Source of the DNA: Asterias amurensis
Taxonomy: Eukaryota; Echinodermata; Asteroidea; Forcipulatida; Asteriidae
NCBI RefSeq assembly: GCF_032118995.1
Contig: NC_092655.1
Coordinates: 14,332,406 to 14,396,405 of the forward strand
DNA: 64,000 bases
Direction: 5' to 3'
Under the pieces are notes generated by a model, which made no database searches, was not told where the DNA came from, and saw only the letters and a program-made list of their open reading frames with translations. The translations under genes and the position numbers were made by a program. Positions 1 through 11,879 of this stretch are shown piece by piece. Every line of letters begins with the position of its first letter. The stretch's first letter is position 1.

Positions 1-328
1 TTGCCAGCCATGATAACTTTGTTCGTTATAAAATTTTAAAGACAGTAAGTTTAACAACAATACACATAATTCTAAAGTTTTACTATAGTTTATAAAGTTA
101 CACCTATATCTGATATTCTTCCTGTTTCACTCTTATATTTATGATATTTTGTTTGGGGGGGGGGGGTCAATTTGATTTGATTTGATTTGATTTTAAATGG
201 TTCATTAAAAACAAAGAACATCCCAGCCAAAGGCTGAATTGCAGTCAAATTACATAAAGATAAAATATACATACAAAATAACGAATAGTTGAAGAGAACA
301 ATCAAGAGAAATGGTCAAGGTATTTTCT

Positions 329-561
329 GGGGTGCGTTTGTTTAGCTTCCCTGGGTGCGTTCGAATAGCTTTTGACGTCATTCCAGGGGCTCACCCAGGT
401 CAGCCCCAGGTGCCCTGCTTGTGGAGTGGGTCACTTGGGGCTGGCCCCAGGTAAACGACGTCACTACGAGAGCGGTGAGTGATCGTTCGTTTAGCTCTTG
501 TCAGGGGCTCACCTGAGTGACCACCGCGGGGTAGACCCAGGGAAGCTAATCGAACGCACCC
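329..561. mobile_element. GC-rich foldback MITE, family H
   Basis: GGGTGCGTTTGTTTAGCTTC at the left and the inverse of GGGTGCGTTCGATTAGCTTC at the right. The interior has CCAGGGGCTCACCCAGGTCA. A second copy lies at 45975-46201. Confidence 0.75.
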
Positions 562-633
562 TTTAAATCGGTTTGTTTTGTTATTGTGACTTGTGCTGGT
601 GTTTATTTTCCTCATTAAAAAACCGCCGACAGA

Positions 634-706
634 GGGCCAGATAGCTCAGTTGGTAGTGTGTCGGCACATTAATCTGGAGGTTTTTGGTTCAAATCCTGCT
701 CTAGTC
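634..706 (+). mobile_element. tRNA-like element, family S1 (diverged)
   Basis: GGGCCAGATAGCTCAGTTGG (box A) and GGTTCAAATCC (box B), ending CTCTAGTC. Not a working tRNA: stems are mismatched and the same unit recurs as a repeat. Confidence 0.7.
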
Positions 707-966
707 ATTTATATCAATTCCGTTGAAAGTCAGTGGCTGAGGGTACTTTTATGTTACTGGCTTTGACAAAATGTAACTTCCGGTTTTTATTTCATGAAGT
801 TTTTCTTTATAACATCTTTCATTTACACAGATATTTTTTTACGTAATAGTTTTAACCGATTTTGAAAAACATTCCCTGCTCGTTTGTGAAGTTTGGTATC
901 GATAGAAGGAGAACATCTATTTGTTAGTTAGCTTGGAGATTTTCTTGAGCACATTTAGACTGGTCA

Positions 967-1322
967 TAATAATAATAATAATAATAATAATAATATCAAA
1001 GTCTTATATAGCGCTCATATCTACCAACAAGGTACTCAAGGCGCTTAGTATATTATACAGAAACATGGGTTATGGAAGTTATGAATTCTGAGACCCAGTT
1101 ATTTAGCACCTTATAAGGGTTTACAAGGTGCTATGGCGCATTTAGCAGCCACAGCCAGGAACACCGGGGCGAACCCCTTCTCTTTTCGATAAGTGCACTG
1201 GGTCCTTTTTACATGAGTTACACAACACATGGGACCAAAGGCTTTACGTCCCATCCGAAAGACAAAGCAATGGTTAAGTGTCTTGATTAAGGACACAAGT
1301 GTCACGGCTGGTCCCCTGTCAG
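967..1322 (-). mobile_element. SINE family S2, head missing
   Basis: (AAT)n tail, TATATAGCGC and the body blocks ACACCGGGGCGAACCC and TGGGACCAAAGGC are present. The tRNA-like head is absent. Confidence 0.75.
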
Positions 1323-1468
1323 GCACTGGTTTTAGAGACCCAATGATTTAATTGGATTCATTGATTTCATTGGATAAAAATGCAGTGACGTAAGCTTTCC
1401 ATATGTGAGTTTTTCAATGGTTCCAGGTGATGATTGTCAGCTGCACTTTCCGTCGTCTGCATGTACAT

Positions 1469-1845
1469 TTAAAGGGAAGGTACACGTTTGGTAATTGTCA
1501 AAGACCAGTCTTCTCACTTGGTGTATCCCATCATGTGCATGAAATAACAAGCCTGTGAAAATTTGGGCTCAATCGGTCATGGAAGTTGCGAGAAAATTAT
1601 GAAAGAAAAAACACCCCTGTTGGACGAATTTGTATGCTTTCAGATAGGAATAAAAGACTTCTAGCTGGAAGTCTTTTATTATTTTAGTGAGAAATTACCT
1701 CTTTCTAAAAAACTACATTTCTTCAGAGGGAGTCGTTTCCCACAATTTTGTTTTATCTATCAACAGCTCTCCAATGCTCATTACCAAGTCAGTTTTTAAG
1801 CTAATATTTGTTTGAGTAATTACCAAACGTGTACCTTCCCTTTAA
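1469..1845. mobile_element. TTAA MITE, family A subtype (TTAAAGGGAAGGTACACG ends)
   Basis: Both ends read TTAAAGGGAAGGTACACGTT (inverted). The interior matches family A (AGACCAGTCTTCTCAC ... CAGAGGGAG). It includes a short hairpin around AAGACTTCTAGCTGGAAGTC. Confidence 0.85.
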
Positions 1846-2067
1846 TGTTGTTTTATATGGAATCCTGTACGCGGGATTTGACTGTGAATCTCCATGTCAA
1901 ACGAGTGTTGGGTCAAAGGTGCATTTGTAAGGATCCAGACTTTGGCTCAAGGCAGGTATCTGGCGTAAAATCATGAGCCTCAAAGTTCGACGCAGGCTAG
2001 ATAGCTCTCCTTTGCATTTCTGGAACGTCAATCAAGTCTTAATCAAGTATAAAGCAAACCTAAATCA

Positions 2068-2262
2068 AGTAGTAGTGTCTTGCCTCGCCTTCCACCTCTT
2101 GGACCCAGGTTCGAATCCCACACCGGGGGCACTATGTGGATTTGGTTTTCAAGTCCCTACTTGGGGGCGTGGGTTTTCCCCTTGTATGATTCTCTTTGGT
2201 TTTCCTCCCACATCTAAAACTTAATTTTGTTGTTATCATCTTCTCTTCTCTTCTCGTTTGGC
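2068..2262 (+). mobile_element. SINE-like element (family S4)
   Basis: Box B CAGGTTCGAATCCC is followed by GGATTTGGTTTTCAAGTCCC, GCGTGGGTTTTCCCC and GGTTTTCCTCCCACATCT, a body seen in many marine invertebrate SINEs. Head diverged. Confidence 0.5.
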
Positions 2263-2359
2263 TCTAAAAAGAGCGGTAAGAATATTTATCCAGATGCAGA
2301 AGTATAAAGCAAGTGTCCTCATTCTAATATATACCAGAGGCAAAACTATTCGGATACCA

Positions 2360-2722
2360 TTAAAGGAACGTTACAGATTCGTGAAGATCACAGATTTACA
2401 TAAAACTAACACGGTCTAATCATGATGATAGTAGAAAACATCCCTTTAAATATTTGAAATTTCATACTTGATGAGAAATAAATCATCCAATTTCGCGTTT
2501 GGAGTTTATCGCTCAGTGAGCGTTTTAATCATTTTTGTTTTGGCATCGATGCAATGCAAAATTTGTAATTGGTTTTCACTATTTTCTTGTGACCCAGATG
2601 GCCGATCGATCTCAAACTTCTACAGGTTTGTCAGTTTTATGTATATGGTGGAAAACAAAAAGTGCTTACACTGCCAGCAACTTTTTTTTGCTAGCAAAGC
2701 CAATTATGTAATGTTCCTTTAA
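2360..2722. mobile_element. TTAA MITE, family C
   Basis: TTAAAGGAACGTTACAGA at the left and TGTAATGTTCCTTTAA at the right. The interior has GGAGTTTATCGCTCAGTGAG and GGCATCGATGCAATGC. Confidence 0.85.
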
Positions 2723-2927
2723 CAAACACTTCATCATTAAAGCTAACCTGTTCTGCAATGAACCTGTTGAAAGCTCAGTTTCTATGTACACATTTCTATG
2801 TTTCTATGTACACATTTGCAATAACGCGATACAAGCTAGTTGGTTGCTGCAATGAAAACTTGCTCAGCATTGAGCAATTTAAAAGCTTGCTGATCGTTCC
2901 CATGTAAACATTTGTAATCCTAAGAGG

Positions 2928-3540
2928 TATTGGAGGCAATAACTGCATTCTCAGACTTGAAGTCAAAGCTAGGTAATGTTTTGGAGGCAATAACTGCATT
3001 CTCAGACTTGAAGTCAAGTCTAGATAATGTATTGCAGGAAATAACCTGCATTCTCAGACTTGAAGTCTGAGGCTAGGTAATGTATTAATAATAACAAGTT
3101 CTTATATAGCGCATTTCACAATAAACCGTATCAATGCGCTTTACATTAGTCCCCTGGTCATTGTGCCAATAAACATCCCTTTAATCTTTCTCAGCTCCCA
3201 TTTAGGGAGTATACAGCCCCGAGCTGCCGTGGCGCTCCGAAAGCTTTTCATTCACAATATCAACCTCTACCCTCGCAGGTACCCATTTATACCCCTGGGT
3301 GAAGAGAAGCAATTATAGTAAAGTATCTTGCTCAAGGACACAAGTGTCCTGACCGGGATTCGAACCCACACTCCGGTGAATTAGCACCAGAACTTGAATT
3401 CGATGCTCTTAACCACTCGGCCGCGACACTCTATTGCAGGCAATTACTGCATTCTCAGACTTGAAGTCAAGTCTAGGTAATGTAATGCAGTCAATAACCC
3501 GCATTCTCAGACTTGAAGTCAAGTCTAGGTACTGTATTGA
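2928..3540 (+). repeat. Tandem repeat (about 53-56 bp), split by a SINE
   Basis: Units GCATTCTCAGACTTGAAGTC at about 2945, 2997, 3049, 3449 and 3502. The SINE at 3087-3429 sits between units 3 and 4. Confidence 0.85.
3087..3429 (-). mobile_element. tRNA-derived SINE (S2 subfamily) inside a tandem repeat
   Basis: tRNA head GTGTCGCGGCCGAGTGG at the right end, tail with TTATATAGCGC at the left. Its body differs from other S2 copies but matches 47296-47725. It splits the repeat array at 2928-3540. Confidence 0.8.
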
Positions 3541-3853
3541 GCTTGCTGTTGTCTTAAATTTATTTAGATGTTTAGATTGTCCAAAGGCTAACATTAACAT
3601 TCAAACATGGGCGCACCTTCCAGTTTTTGTGACTTGTTCCGTGTATAGTATTCTAGTATTCTTACAGTTGAGTTGCTATATACACGTTTAGCACTATATA
3701 CTCTAAAAACAATGTTCAGATTTTCAACACATTTCTAATCAATATGGTTTGTACCCACTTTGTTTACGTGTATAACATGTTTAGATCATTGTGTTTATTT
3801 GAATGTTACGAATTATGTGAGCGGGTGTCAAAATGATTAACATGTTTATGATT

Positions 3854-4233
3854 TACAGACACTGGACACTATTGGTAATTGTCAAAGACCAGTCTTCTCC
3901 CTTGGTGTATCTCGACATATGCATAAAATAACCAACCTGTGAAAATTTGAGCTTAATTGGTCATCCAAGTTGCGAGATAATTATGAGAAAAAAATCCCTG
4001 TCACACGAAGTTGTGTGCTTTCAGATGCTTGATTTCGAGACCTGAAATTCTAATTCTGAGGTCTCGAAATCAAATTCGTGGAAAATTACTTCTTTCTCGA
4101 CAACTATGTTACTTCAGAGGGAGCTGTTTCTCACAATGTTTTTTACTAGAAAGCTCCCCATTACTCGTTACCAAGTAAGGTTTTATGCTAATAATTATTT
4201 TGAGTAATTACCAATAGTGTCCACTGCCTTTAA
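3854..4233. mobile_element. TTAA MITE, family A
   Basis: Ends GACACTGGACACTATTGGTA and its inverse ACCAATAGTGTCCACTGCC. The central palindrome is GAGACCTGAAATTC / GAGGTCTCG. Confidence 0.85.
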
Positions 4234-5312
4234 ACATGTTTAAAAAGTGGGTAGGCCTACAACATGTATTTAAACTCTGAACAGTTTTTACAGTGTATAC
4301 GTTTATTGTGTTCAGATTATACTTGTTATTGATCGTGCAATCATTATAATTTAGGCTGCTTCCTCAAAATATAAAGAAGGATAAGTTTAACAATGGCACT
4401 AATAGTCAAACAACTAGATGTTATATTATAATTCTAACGAATCTAATTGTCTAACAAACAAAAATGTGAAAAACTTCAATTCCAGTATGAATTAATATGA
4501 TATAGAAATTGTTTTTTGTTTATAACAGGTGAACGTATTCTACTTAATTATATGTTAGGATAACAATATTTAGTCTTTATCTTAGTTATTAATTTAAATT
4601 TTAGTTTAATTTGGACTAACAATTCTTGACTGACAAAATGTCCTCGAAATTTACAATATTATCCATTGGCAAGTTCAAAGACTCTGTATTCAAAGGCTGC
4701 TAGTTGTTGTGAATTAAAAGCAAGTTGTCGATTATTCTGTGACGAACAATTCAACTAATAATATATTGATCTTTGAATATACAGAATGTTGTTATCAATT
4801 TTGTTAGTGTATACCAACAGTTATAACTTCCCTTTGAGAAAAAAAAACTGGAACAGTAAGACAACAATTTCAAATGATATCTACCATATGTTCATGTGGT
4901 GGTCAGCAAATACGGTTCTTTTCAGAACCACCCCCAACTCATTTAGAGATTGTTATTACATGGTGTTACCGCAAACTCTTCTATAACAGCAAATACTTGA
5001 AAAACATAATTATATTCTCTATTTGTCGGTATATTTCAATGTGATTTGTTTAAAGAAGTTAAGATATAGCAAGTTTTTTCCAGACTTTGAGAGAGTCACA
5101 ATTGTAGTAGAACGTTAATATTTCTTGTTTTTTTTCTGTTTTAGAAGGTACTGTTATAAAGAAAGGTTGTGTAAAATAGTGATGTTGATAATGTTATATT
5201 AAATAATAAATTATTTTAAAACAATATTGTTCTATGTTTCTGTGATTTTGCCTCGAGTTGAATTCGCCCAACCAAGGCCCTTACCCCCAGTGGCCTTTAA
5301 CTTTGATTGAAG
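4234..5312. other. No gene seen; AT-rich, one family-G fragment
   Basis: Apart from GGTTCTTTTCAGAACC ... ACATGGTGTTACCGCAAAC (4905-4985), nothing is recognisable. Open frames here are short and without coding character. Confidence 0.6.
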
Positions 5313-6055
5313 GCACTGGACACTAATGGTAACTTCTCAAAATATTGATATCATAACAAAAATCTTGGTAACGAGCAATGGAGAGCTGTTGAAGTATTAA
5401 ACATTGTGAGAAATGGCTCCCTCTTAAAGGCAGTGGACACTATTGGTTATTACTCAAAATAATTATTAGCATAAAACCATTCTTGGTGACGATTAATGGG
5501 GAGAGGTTGATGGTATAAAACATTGTGAGAAACGGCTCCCTCTGAAGTGACGTAGTTTTCGAGAAAGAAGTAATTTTCCACGATTTTGTTTTCGAGACCT
5601 CGGATTTTATAGAACTTGAGGTCTCGAAATCATTCATCTAAATGCACACAACTTCGTGTGACAAGGGTGTTTTTTTTCTTTTATTATTATCTCGCAAGTT
5701 CGATGACCGATTGAGCTCAAATTTTCACAGGTTGGTTATTTTATGCATATGTTGAGATACACCAACTGTGAAGACTAGTCTTTGGCAATTACCAATAGTG
5801 TCCACTGCCTTTAAACATCTCCCTCTGAAGTAACGATAGTTTTTTTTCTTTTATATAACTTAATAAGGCATCTGAAAGCACACAAGTGTACAACAATGGT
5901 GTTTTCTTCATATTGCCACTTACTAATTACGGTGACCAAATGAGCCCAATTTTTCACAGATTTGTTGATATCATAGAGCTATGGTTGACATGCATATATT
6001 TAGATACACAGAGTAAGAATACTGGTGTTTGACATTTACCGAAGGTGTACAATGC
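5313..6055. mobile_element. Cluster of family A MITEs; complete copy at 5424-5814
   Basis: A truncated copy (5313-5423) abuts a complete one with TTAA at both ends (5424-5814). A degenerate piece (5815-6055) carrying CTCCCTCTGAAGTAACG follows. Consistent with insertion into or beside an older copy. Confidence 0.75.
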
Positions 6056-6356
6056 CCGGTTACAAAAGTCCATATTCGTCTGTTGTTCCATTCGTGTACA
6101 TATATCTGTGTATCTAAACCCTTCATTAATTGTGATGAGGGATGAGATTGTCAACATTTACTGAATGTCAACTATTTTATACATCTTGACGTACGTGTCA
6201 TATAAACTAACATTTAGCATCTATCACTTTATTTTCACCCCAAAGTTGCACCTGTTTTTCTGGCAAAAAGAAGATGCTGTTATCATGACTGCTTTGCAAT
6301 ACAGTTTCCTAATGACTATAGTTGTTCCGCCCTATAGAGTACTATACGTACTTTGC

Positions 6357-6746
6357 TTAAAGGAACACGTTGCCTTGGATCGGACGAGTTGGTCAAAACA
6401 AAAGCGTTCGTAACAGTTTTTTATATAATGCATATGGTTGGAAAGATGATTTAAAAGTAGAATACAATGATCCACACAAGTTTGCCTCGAAATTGCGTGG
6501 TTTTCCTTCTATTGTGCGAACTAACACCGTCGGCCATTTATGGGAGTCAACATTTTGACCCCCATAAATGGCCGACGTGTTAGTCGACGAGGTAAAAGGA
6601 AAACCACGCAATTTCGAGGCATGTTTATGTGGATCATTGTATTCTACTTTTACAACATCTTTCTACCCATGTGCATTTTATAAAAAACGGTTACAAACGC
6701 TTTTCAAAAACCAACTCGACCGATCTAAGGCAACGTGTTCCTTTAA
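6357..6746. mobile_element. TTAA MITE, family B (whole-element hairpin)
   Basis: Ends TTAAAGGAACACGTTGCCTT in inverted orientation. The arms run to a central palindrome with CGGCCATTTATGGGAGTC, so the element folds on itself end to end. Confidence 0.88.
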
Positions 6747-7189
6747 AGGAACACGTTGCCTTGGATCAGTCGAGTTGGTCTTTGAAAAGCGTTTGAAACC
6801 GTTTGTTACGAATTGCAATGGTCGAGTCGGTCGAGTCGGTCTTTGAAAAGCGTTTGAAACCGTTTGTTACGAATTGCAATGGTTAGATAGATAATTTAAA
6901 AGTAGAATATAATGATCCACGCAAACATGCCTCGAAATTGCACGGTTTTCCTTAATATACGTCGCGCACTAACACGGTCGGCCATTTATGGGAGTCATGA
7001 CTCCCATAAATGGCCGACCGTGTTAGTGCGCGACGTAAAAGGAAAACCGTGCAATTTCGAGTGATACTTGTGTGGATTATTATATTCTACTTTTAAAATA
7101 TCTTTCTAACCATATGTATTTCATAACAAACGGTTTCAACTGCTTTTAAAAGACCAACTCGTCCGATCCAAGGCATCGTGTTCCTTTAA
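6743..7189. mobile_element. TTAA MITE, family B, adjoining copy
   Basis: Starts at the same TTAA that ends the previous copy. A roughly 66-bp segment (GTTTGTTACGAATTGCAATG and flanks) is duplicated near the left end. The centre (6976-7027) is an almost perfect palindrome. Confidence 0.88.
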
Positions 7190-8180
7190 TGCTCCTTTCC
7201 TGTGGTAAACAGACAACATGTCTCACCAATGTGGACCCCTGTGGAAATATCTTTTAGGAAGAAACTGTAAATAAATAGTAAACGTGCGGGTTCAACCGGT
7301 TGTACAACCATGTGTAAATCTCTTTTGTGGCTGTACTGGCTCTGAGAAGAACATCGACGTTTCGAACAGCTCGTTAGCTCGTCTTCAGGAGATGTCTTTT
7401 GTTATTTCCTTTGTTGAGTGAAAGAACATCCCTTTGACTTTGTACACATGGAGTCTTTGTAATTCCCCTATTGCAGAAACAATGAAATCGCATGTTTAGA
7501 CTCCGCATATCTAAAATTTCCCTTTGTTCCCCCATGGTTTTTGGCATTTTTTAGCGGCGTCCCCATAAGCCTTTTTGAGGTATGACGGACGTGATAGGAG
7601 TGTACTGTTTGGTTTGGGTGTATACACACAAATTTACCCAAACCTAATAGTGTTGTAATGTGCGCCATATCTCAAAAAGGCTTATTGCTTTTGTATAGGA
7701 AAGCAAGGTAAGAAGGTGCTCACACCAGCGGGAATAAAGAATATTAATTTTGGTTTTACCAATGTGTCTTAGCACTGTATCCTCAGTAGGCCTACATTCC
7801 CGATTTCTGTGAAAACAAATCACAAGCATAACGTTGGATTCGAACCCACGACCCTTTTCAATTCTAGGGCGTTACCAACTATATAGACATAGTAAATTAA
7901 CATTACGGGGTGACGTTAGACTTGTCCCCTGCTCCGCAATGATAAGGACAGGTATAGACTTCACAGAACCGATGATTTAACTTGATGCATGCAATGTACA
8001 TGTATTATGTACATGTAATAATATGTCCATGTATATATGCATTTAATGATGTTCATTAAGTAAACGTGTGATAGTGACTGCGAAATGAATGCGAGATTAA
8101 CGGCACATTCTTACCACGTGATCGTCAGGATTAACGTAAAGACTCAAGGCCAATCTCTGACGTAATTCACGGGCCGCGAA
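7190..8180. other. No gene seen
   Basis: Holds a CGACGTTTCGAACAGC motif (7348-7392), an S5 SINE (7728-7900) and single-copy AT-rich sequence. Confidence 0.55.
7728..7900 (-). mobile_element. SINE-like element (family S5)
   Basis: AATAAAGAATATTAATTTTG, GTCTTAGCACTGTATCCTC and GGATTCGAACCCACGACCC: body at the left, tRNA-like head at the right. Confidence 0.5.
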
Positions 8181-8181
8181 G

Positions 8182-8218
8182 TGTGACGTCAGACTAGTGT
8201 GACGTCAGACTGGGGTCA
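8182..8218. promoter_or_regulatory. Two CRE palindromes and an E-box
   Basis: TGACGTCA occurs twice, 18 bp apart, within the duplicated word GTGTGACGTCAGACT, followed by TCACGTG. No gene start is evident next to it. It could be chance or a distal element. Confidence 0.35.
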
Positions 8219-8389
8219 CGTGCCCCGACAATTTTCCAGTGCTCCAAATGTACCCAACCCACCCTCCAAAAACACTAATCCAGATACATTTAATGCCCTT
8301 AAAAAAAGGAAAAAGTTGACACTTGGTCCACTACTGAACAAACGCCACAGCCCCCCACCAAAAAAAAAAAAAGAACCAAAAAACAATTT

Positions 8390-8496
8390 CGATGACCAAT
8401 TGAGCCCAAAATGTTCACAGGTCTGTTATTTGATGCATATGTTGGTACCACCAAGTGAGAAAACTTGTCTTACCAAAAGTGTCCATTGCCTTTAAG
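8390..8496. mobile_element. Family A MITE right-end fragment
   Basis: GATGACCAATTGAGCCCAAA ... AAAGTGTCCATTGCCTTTAA. Confidence 0.7.
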
Positions 8497-9047
8497 CAGA
8501 GTTGCGGTTCCATCCACTCGCCATCTAGTGACGTAGGCCAGAGTACACGGGTCGTCTTTTCTAATTCGCAATCAAACGACATGGCATTGCATCCAGCAAA
8601 AATCATCCATCAAGTATGAATCTTAATATTTATTTATACATTGATTCCCTTGTTTACTTCTCAAAACAAATTAGAAATAGGACCATCTTTGACGTCACTA
8701 GTTTCGGATAAGCATAGAATAGTGTTTTTACACTTAGTAGATAGCCGACGTTGGAAAGCCACACATTATTCACGAAGTTGAAGGATCACACAAGGACGTT
8801 CCGGTCAGCAGAGCAAATCATAAATGAACCTTTATAATGTGTTTTCATTTAAAAAAAAATCTGTTTAATCTACAAAAGATTCATGTTTTCATGGCCCCAA
8901 TTTCATCGAGCTGCTCAAAGCACAAAAAGTAGCGAGCCCAACAAAGATCATGCTTACCGGAATAAGGTTACCAGCCACAATACAATGTCACATGTACAAT
9001 TTGTCACTGGTATCCTGCTGACTTAGCAGAATTTATATAATGATATG

Positions 9048-9170
9048 GAAAGGTTTGCGGTAACACCATGTATTGACTATCTCTAATGAGTTGGGGTGGT
9101 TCTGAAAAGAACCGCTGGTTTCAACTCGACGTTTCGATCAGTATGCTCTGATCGTCTTCTGGAGAAAGCA
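9048..9170 (-). mobile_element. Family G element fragment with hammerhead-like motif
   Basis: GGTTTGCGGTAACACCATGT ... GGTTCTGAAAAGAACC ... TCGACGTTTCGATCAG ... CTGATCGTCTTCTGG: the reverse of the 20768 element. Confidence 0.6.
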
Positions 9171-9419
9171 GAATTGGAGAAAGCAGATTAAAAAAATATA
9201 TATTTTTTTTAAAGAGTACCGTCATTATTAAACCCACAATTTGAAATGAACACATCCACACCATCGGGTGAAGAAAATTATTTTAGTCGCCCATCCGCAG
9301 TCCATTCAACTGCAAGGGCGTTTCAAGAGCGTCCTACGTTACTTCAACGCAAGATGACGCGGCGATCCGACCGTAGCCGTATATACATGTCGTGGCCGCA
9401 AATTCAGACACTATATCGA

Positions 9420-9690
9420 TGATAATAATAATACTAGGTTCTTATAAATATAGCACTTTATCACATGTATTATTTTGTCCTGCAATGTATGTGGAGCAAG
9501 GTTTTGAAGTATGAGACCTATTCCATTAAAGCACCATGTAGGCCTAATGGTTTACAAGGTGGATGTGGCAAAATATGATGCCGATCATACCAGGAACACC
9601 GGGGCGAACCACAACACACGGGACCAACGGCTTCACGTTCCCATCCGAAGGACGAAGTATCATGGTTAAGTGTCTTGCTTAAAGACACTG
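9420..9690 (-). mobile_element. SINE family S2 fragment
   Basis: ATAATAATA tail, then diverged body including ACACCGGGGCGAACC and CCATCCGAAGGACG. Head not seen. Confidence 0.65.
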
Positions 9691-10349
9691 ATGATGGAAT
9701 CTAGAACCACCACAGAGGAGTTGTTAGGCTATAATTTGGCAAAAATCCGAACTGGGAATGTACTAAAAACAAGGGGTTCGTATTTGGCCTTTTAATGGCC
9801 CCAGCCCAGGTTGTGGTCAGGTTTGCAGCAGATCCCAAAATGCCGAACTAAATGCATTAATTCAACGTTGGATTAGAGTTGCCTTTTCCCGGTAATCATT
9901 CTGATTACAAAAATGTCTTTTTCGTTGAAATCAAATCTTTTGGGAAACCTTTTGTACCACCAACGTCTTCGTAATTTCCGCCCGTTATTCTCAGTGCTAT
10001 GAATTCATTATTCATAAACTATACCGACTGATAAAATAAATAAATAAATGAATACATAAAGACTAATAAGTAGTGCGTGGGCCATGATCTGGCCAAAATG
10101 TTCAAGCCAATCAAACAGAATTAAGAGAGGTATGAAATATTGATAACTGTGTGCCGTAAACTGAGAGGCGCGTGTCGCAGTTGTAATTAATTGGTGATTA
10201 CAGTGCGGTGAGCTGGCCCTACAAGTTTGACTGATGGTAGAGCAACTCTCGGATTACCGCCTCCAGCAAGGTTCTGAACCGGGGAACGCATTTAAACCCC
10301 CCACCTGCCTTGAAACATCCAGTCAGGTTGCTATAGATGTGATGAATAA

Positions 10350-10376
10350 CCAATTGGATTCAGCAGGCTATATAAA
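10350..10376 (+). promoter_or_regulatory. Probable RGP promoter: CCAAT box and TATA box
   Basis: CCAAT lies at 10350-10354 and TATATAAA at 10369-10376, with normal spacing. A start near 10400-10405 would be expected. The next good donor (CGG|GTAAGT at 10540) and the acceptor just before the RGP ATG fit a leader exon. Inferred from motifs only. Confidence 0.5.
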
Positions 10377-10402
10377 GAGATCAACTTGTCTCACAACTTC
10401 TT

Positions 10403-10540
10403 CACATTTGTTGGCGGTTTGCTACTGTTGTTTACACAGGGATCTCTGGTGTTTATACTCAAAAGTACTTAAGTTGAAAACCGGAGATCAACAGCACACG
10501 GAAAGGAGCCTCTAACCCGCAGTATTCCAACGAGATTCGG
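10403..10540 (+). other. RGP: Probable non-coding first exon (5' UTR) of the RGP gene
   Basis: The start is estimated about 27-30 nt after the TATA box. The end is fixed by a consensus donor, GGGTAAGTTT. It would splice to the acceptor ending at 12795, adding only AA before the ATG. The intron between holds a family-B MITE and two tRNA-derived SINEs. Confidence 0.45.
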
Positions 10541-10594
10541 GTAAGTTTTTATAAATTCAACTCCGACAATAGAATTTGCAATTCTCGTGTGTAC

Positions 10595-10922
10595 TTAAAG
10601 AAACACGTTGCCTTTTGTAACCTTTTTATTATAAAATGCACATGGTTAGAAATTAGATGTTTTAAATGTAGAATACAAAGTCCACACAAATTTGCCTCGA
10701 AATTGCGTGGTTACTTTGCGAACTAACACGGTCGGCCATTTATGGGAGTCAAAAATTTGACGACGAGGTAAAAGGAGAACCACACAATTTCGAGTGATAC
10801 TTGTGTGGATCATTATATTCTACTTTCCAAATATCTTTCTAAACATATTCATTTTATAACAAACGGTTACAAACGCTTTTCAAAGACCAACTCGTCCGAT
10901 CCAAGGCAACGTGTTCTTTTAA
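10595..10922. mobile_element. TTAA MITE, family B
   Basis: TTAAAGAAACACGTTGCC at the left, inverse at the right. Lies 55 bp after the donor of the putative RGP leader exon. Confidence 0.85.
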
Positions 10923-10961
10923 TTAAAAAGTTGTTGTGATTTCGTTTCTTTCACCAGCAAG

Positions 10962-11033
10962 GGGCTAGATAGCTCAGTCGGTAGAGCGTCAGCACGTTAA
11001 TCCGGAGGTCGTTGGTTAGAGTCCCACTCCTTT
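10962..11033 (+). mobile_element. tRNA-like element, family S1
   Basis: GGGCTAGATAGCTCAGTCGG, then GCACGTTAATCCGGAGGTC and CCCACTCC. Lies in the RGP leader intron. Confidence 0.7.
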
Positions 11034-11152
11034 TGTTTTAGTTTAAAAAAAAAGTGTTCCGGGTTGCAAATCGCAGGGGGTTCCGGGCTTATGCACTTCA
11101 GAGTCAGGCTAACCTTGTTATCGATTTGTGTATTTTGACTCGGATTGTTCGT

Positions 11153-11425
11153 CACTGAGTCACCGTGGTCAAGTGGTTAGACTGCAGGACTTGCATCACA
11201 AGGTTGTGGGTTCGAATCCCCAAGCTAACCACTGATTTCACAATGACTAGAATAAATATTGTCGTCTAGTTATTGAGTCGTAATTTCTTGATCTGTGCAA
11301 TCCATAATCATAGATGTTAAACCAATGTTTGTGAGAGAGAGAGAAATTGGCTGTTGCCAGCTTGGTGTTTATATCCCCTTAGTGGGAGTTTGCCGAGTTC
11401 CCTTGATGGGAAGATCATCTTCACA
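11153..11425 (+). mobile_element. tRNA-derived SINE family S3
   Basis: Head CCGTGGTCAAGTGGTTAGAC, box B GGGTTCGAATCCCC, and a body ending GCCGAGTTCCCTTGATGGGA. Matches 51109-51515. Lies in the long RGP leader intron. Confidence 0.75.
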
Positions 11426-11879
11426 AACAAACAAACAAACAGACACAAAATGCGGATCATATTGACTAAGTAATCGGTCAGCCACGCCCCCACGTCCCCG
11501 AATATAATTTGTTTTCTGTATACATGTACCTCAACATTGCCACTGTCGTAGTCATTTTCAATGTGGATTTTTTTGTCCTTACGAGTCGATTCAAAAACGG
11601 GAATCGATAAAAGAAGAAACATTATTGATGACGGTAATCTATGCTACAAAACAATTGCGACACTACTGACTTTATGTGCAGAAACAATAGGTCGGTGTCA
11701 CATTTGAGAATCAAATGAAAGAATTGATAGTGCGGAAATAAAGACACTTACTCCCACAATCTGTAAGTAAGTAGTGGTTGGTCAGGGTGCCTTTGGTTAT
11801 AGCGGCCCCATCCAGCCTATGGAACAAACTCCCTCCAGAAATCAGCCAGTCTGACTCAATACCGACATTCAATTTTTTT

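Noticed and set aside
6165-6846. Several 60-90 aa open frames on both strands
   Set aside because: They arise from the two hairpin MITEs, and the same protein words appear on both strands.
10962-11220. True tRNA genes
   Set aside because: Boxes A and B are present, but the cloverleaf stems are mismatched and the same units recur with SINE bodies.
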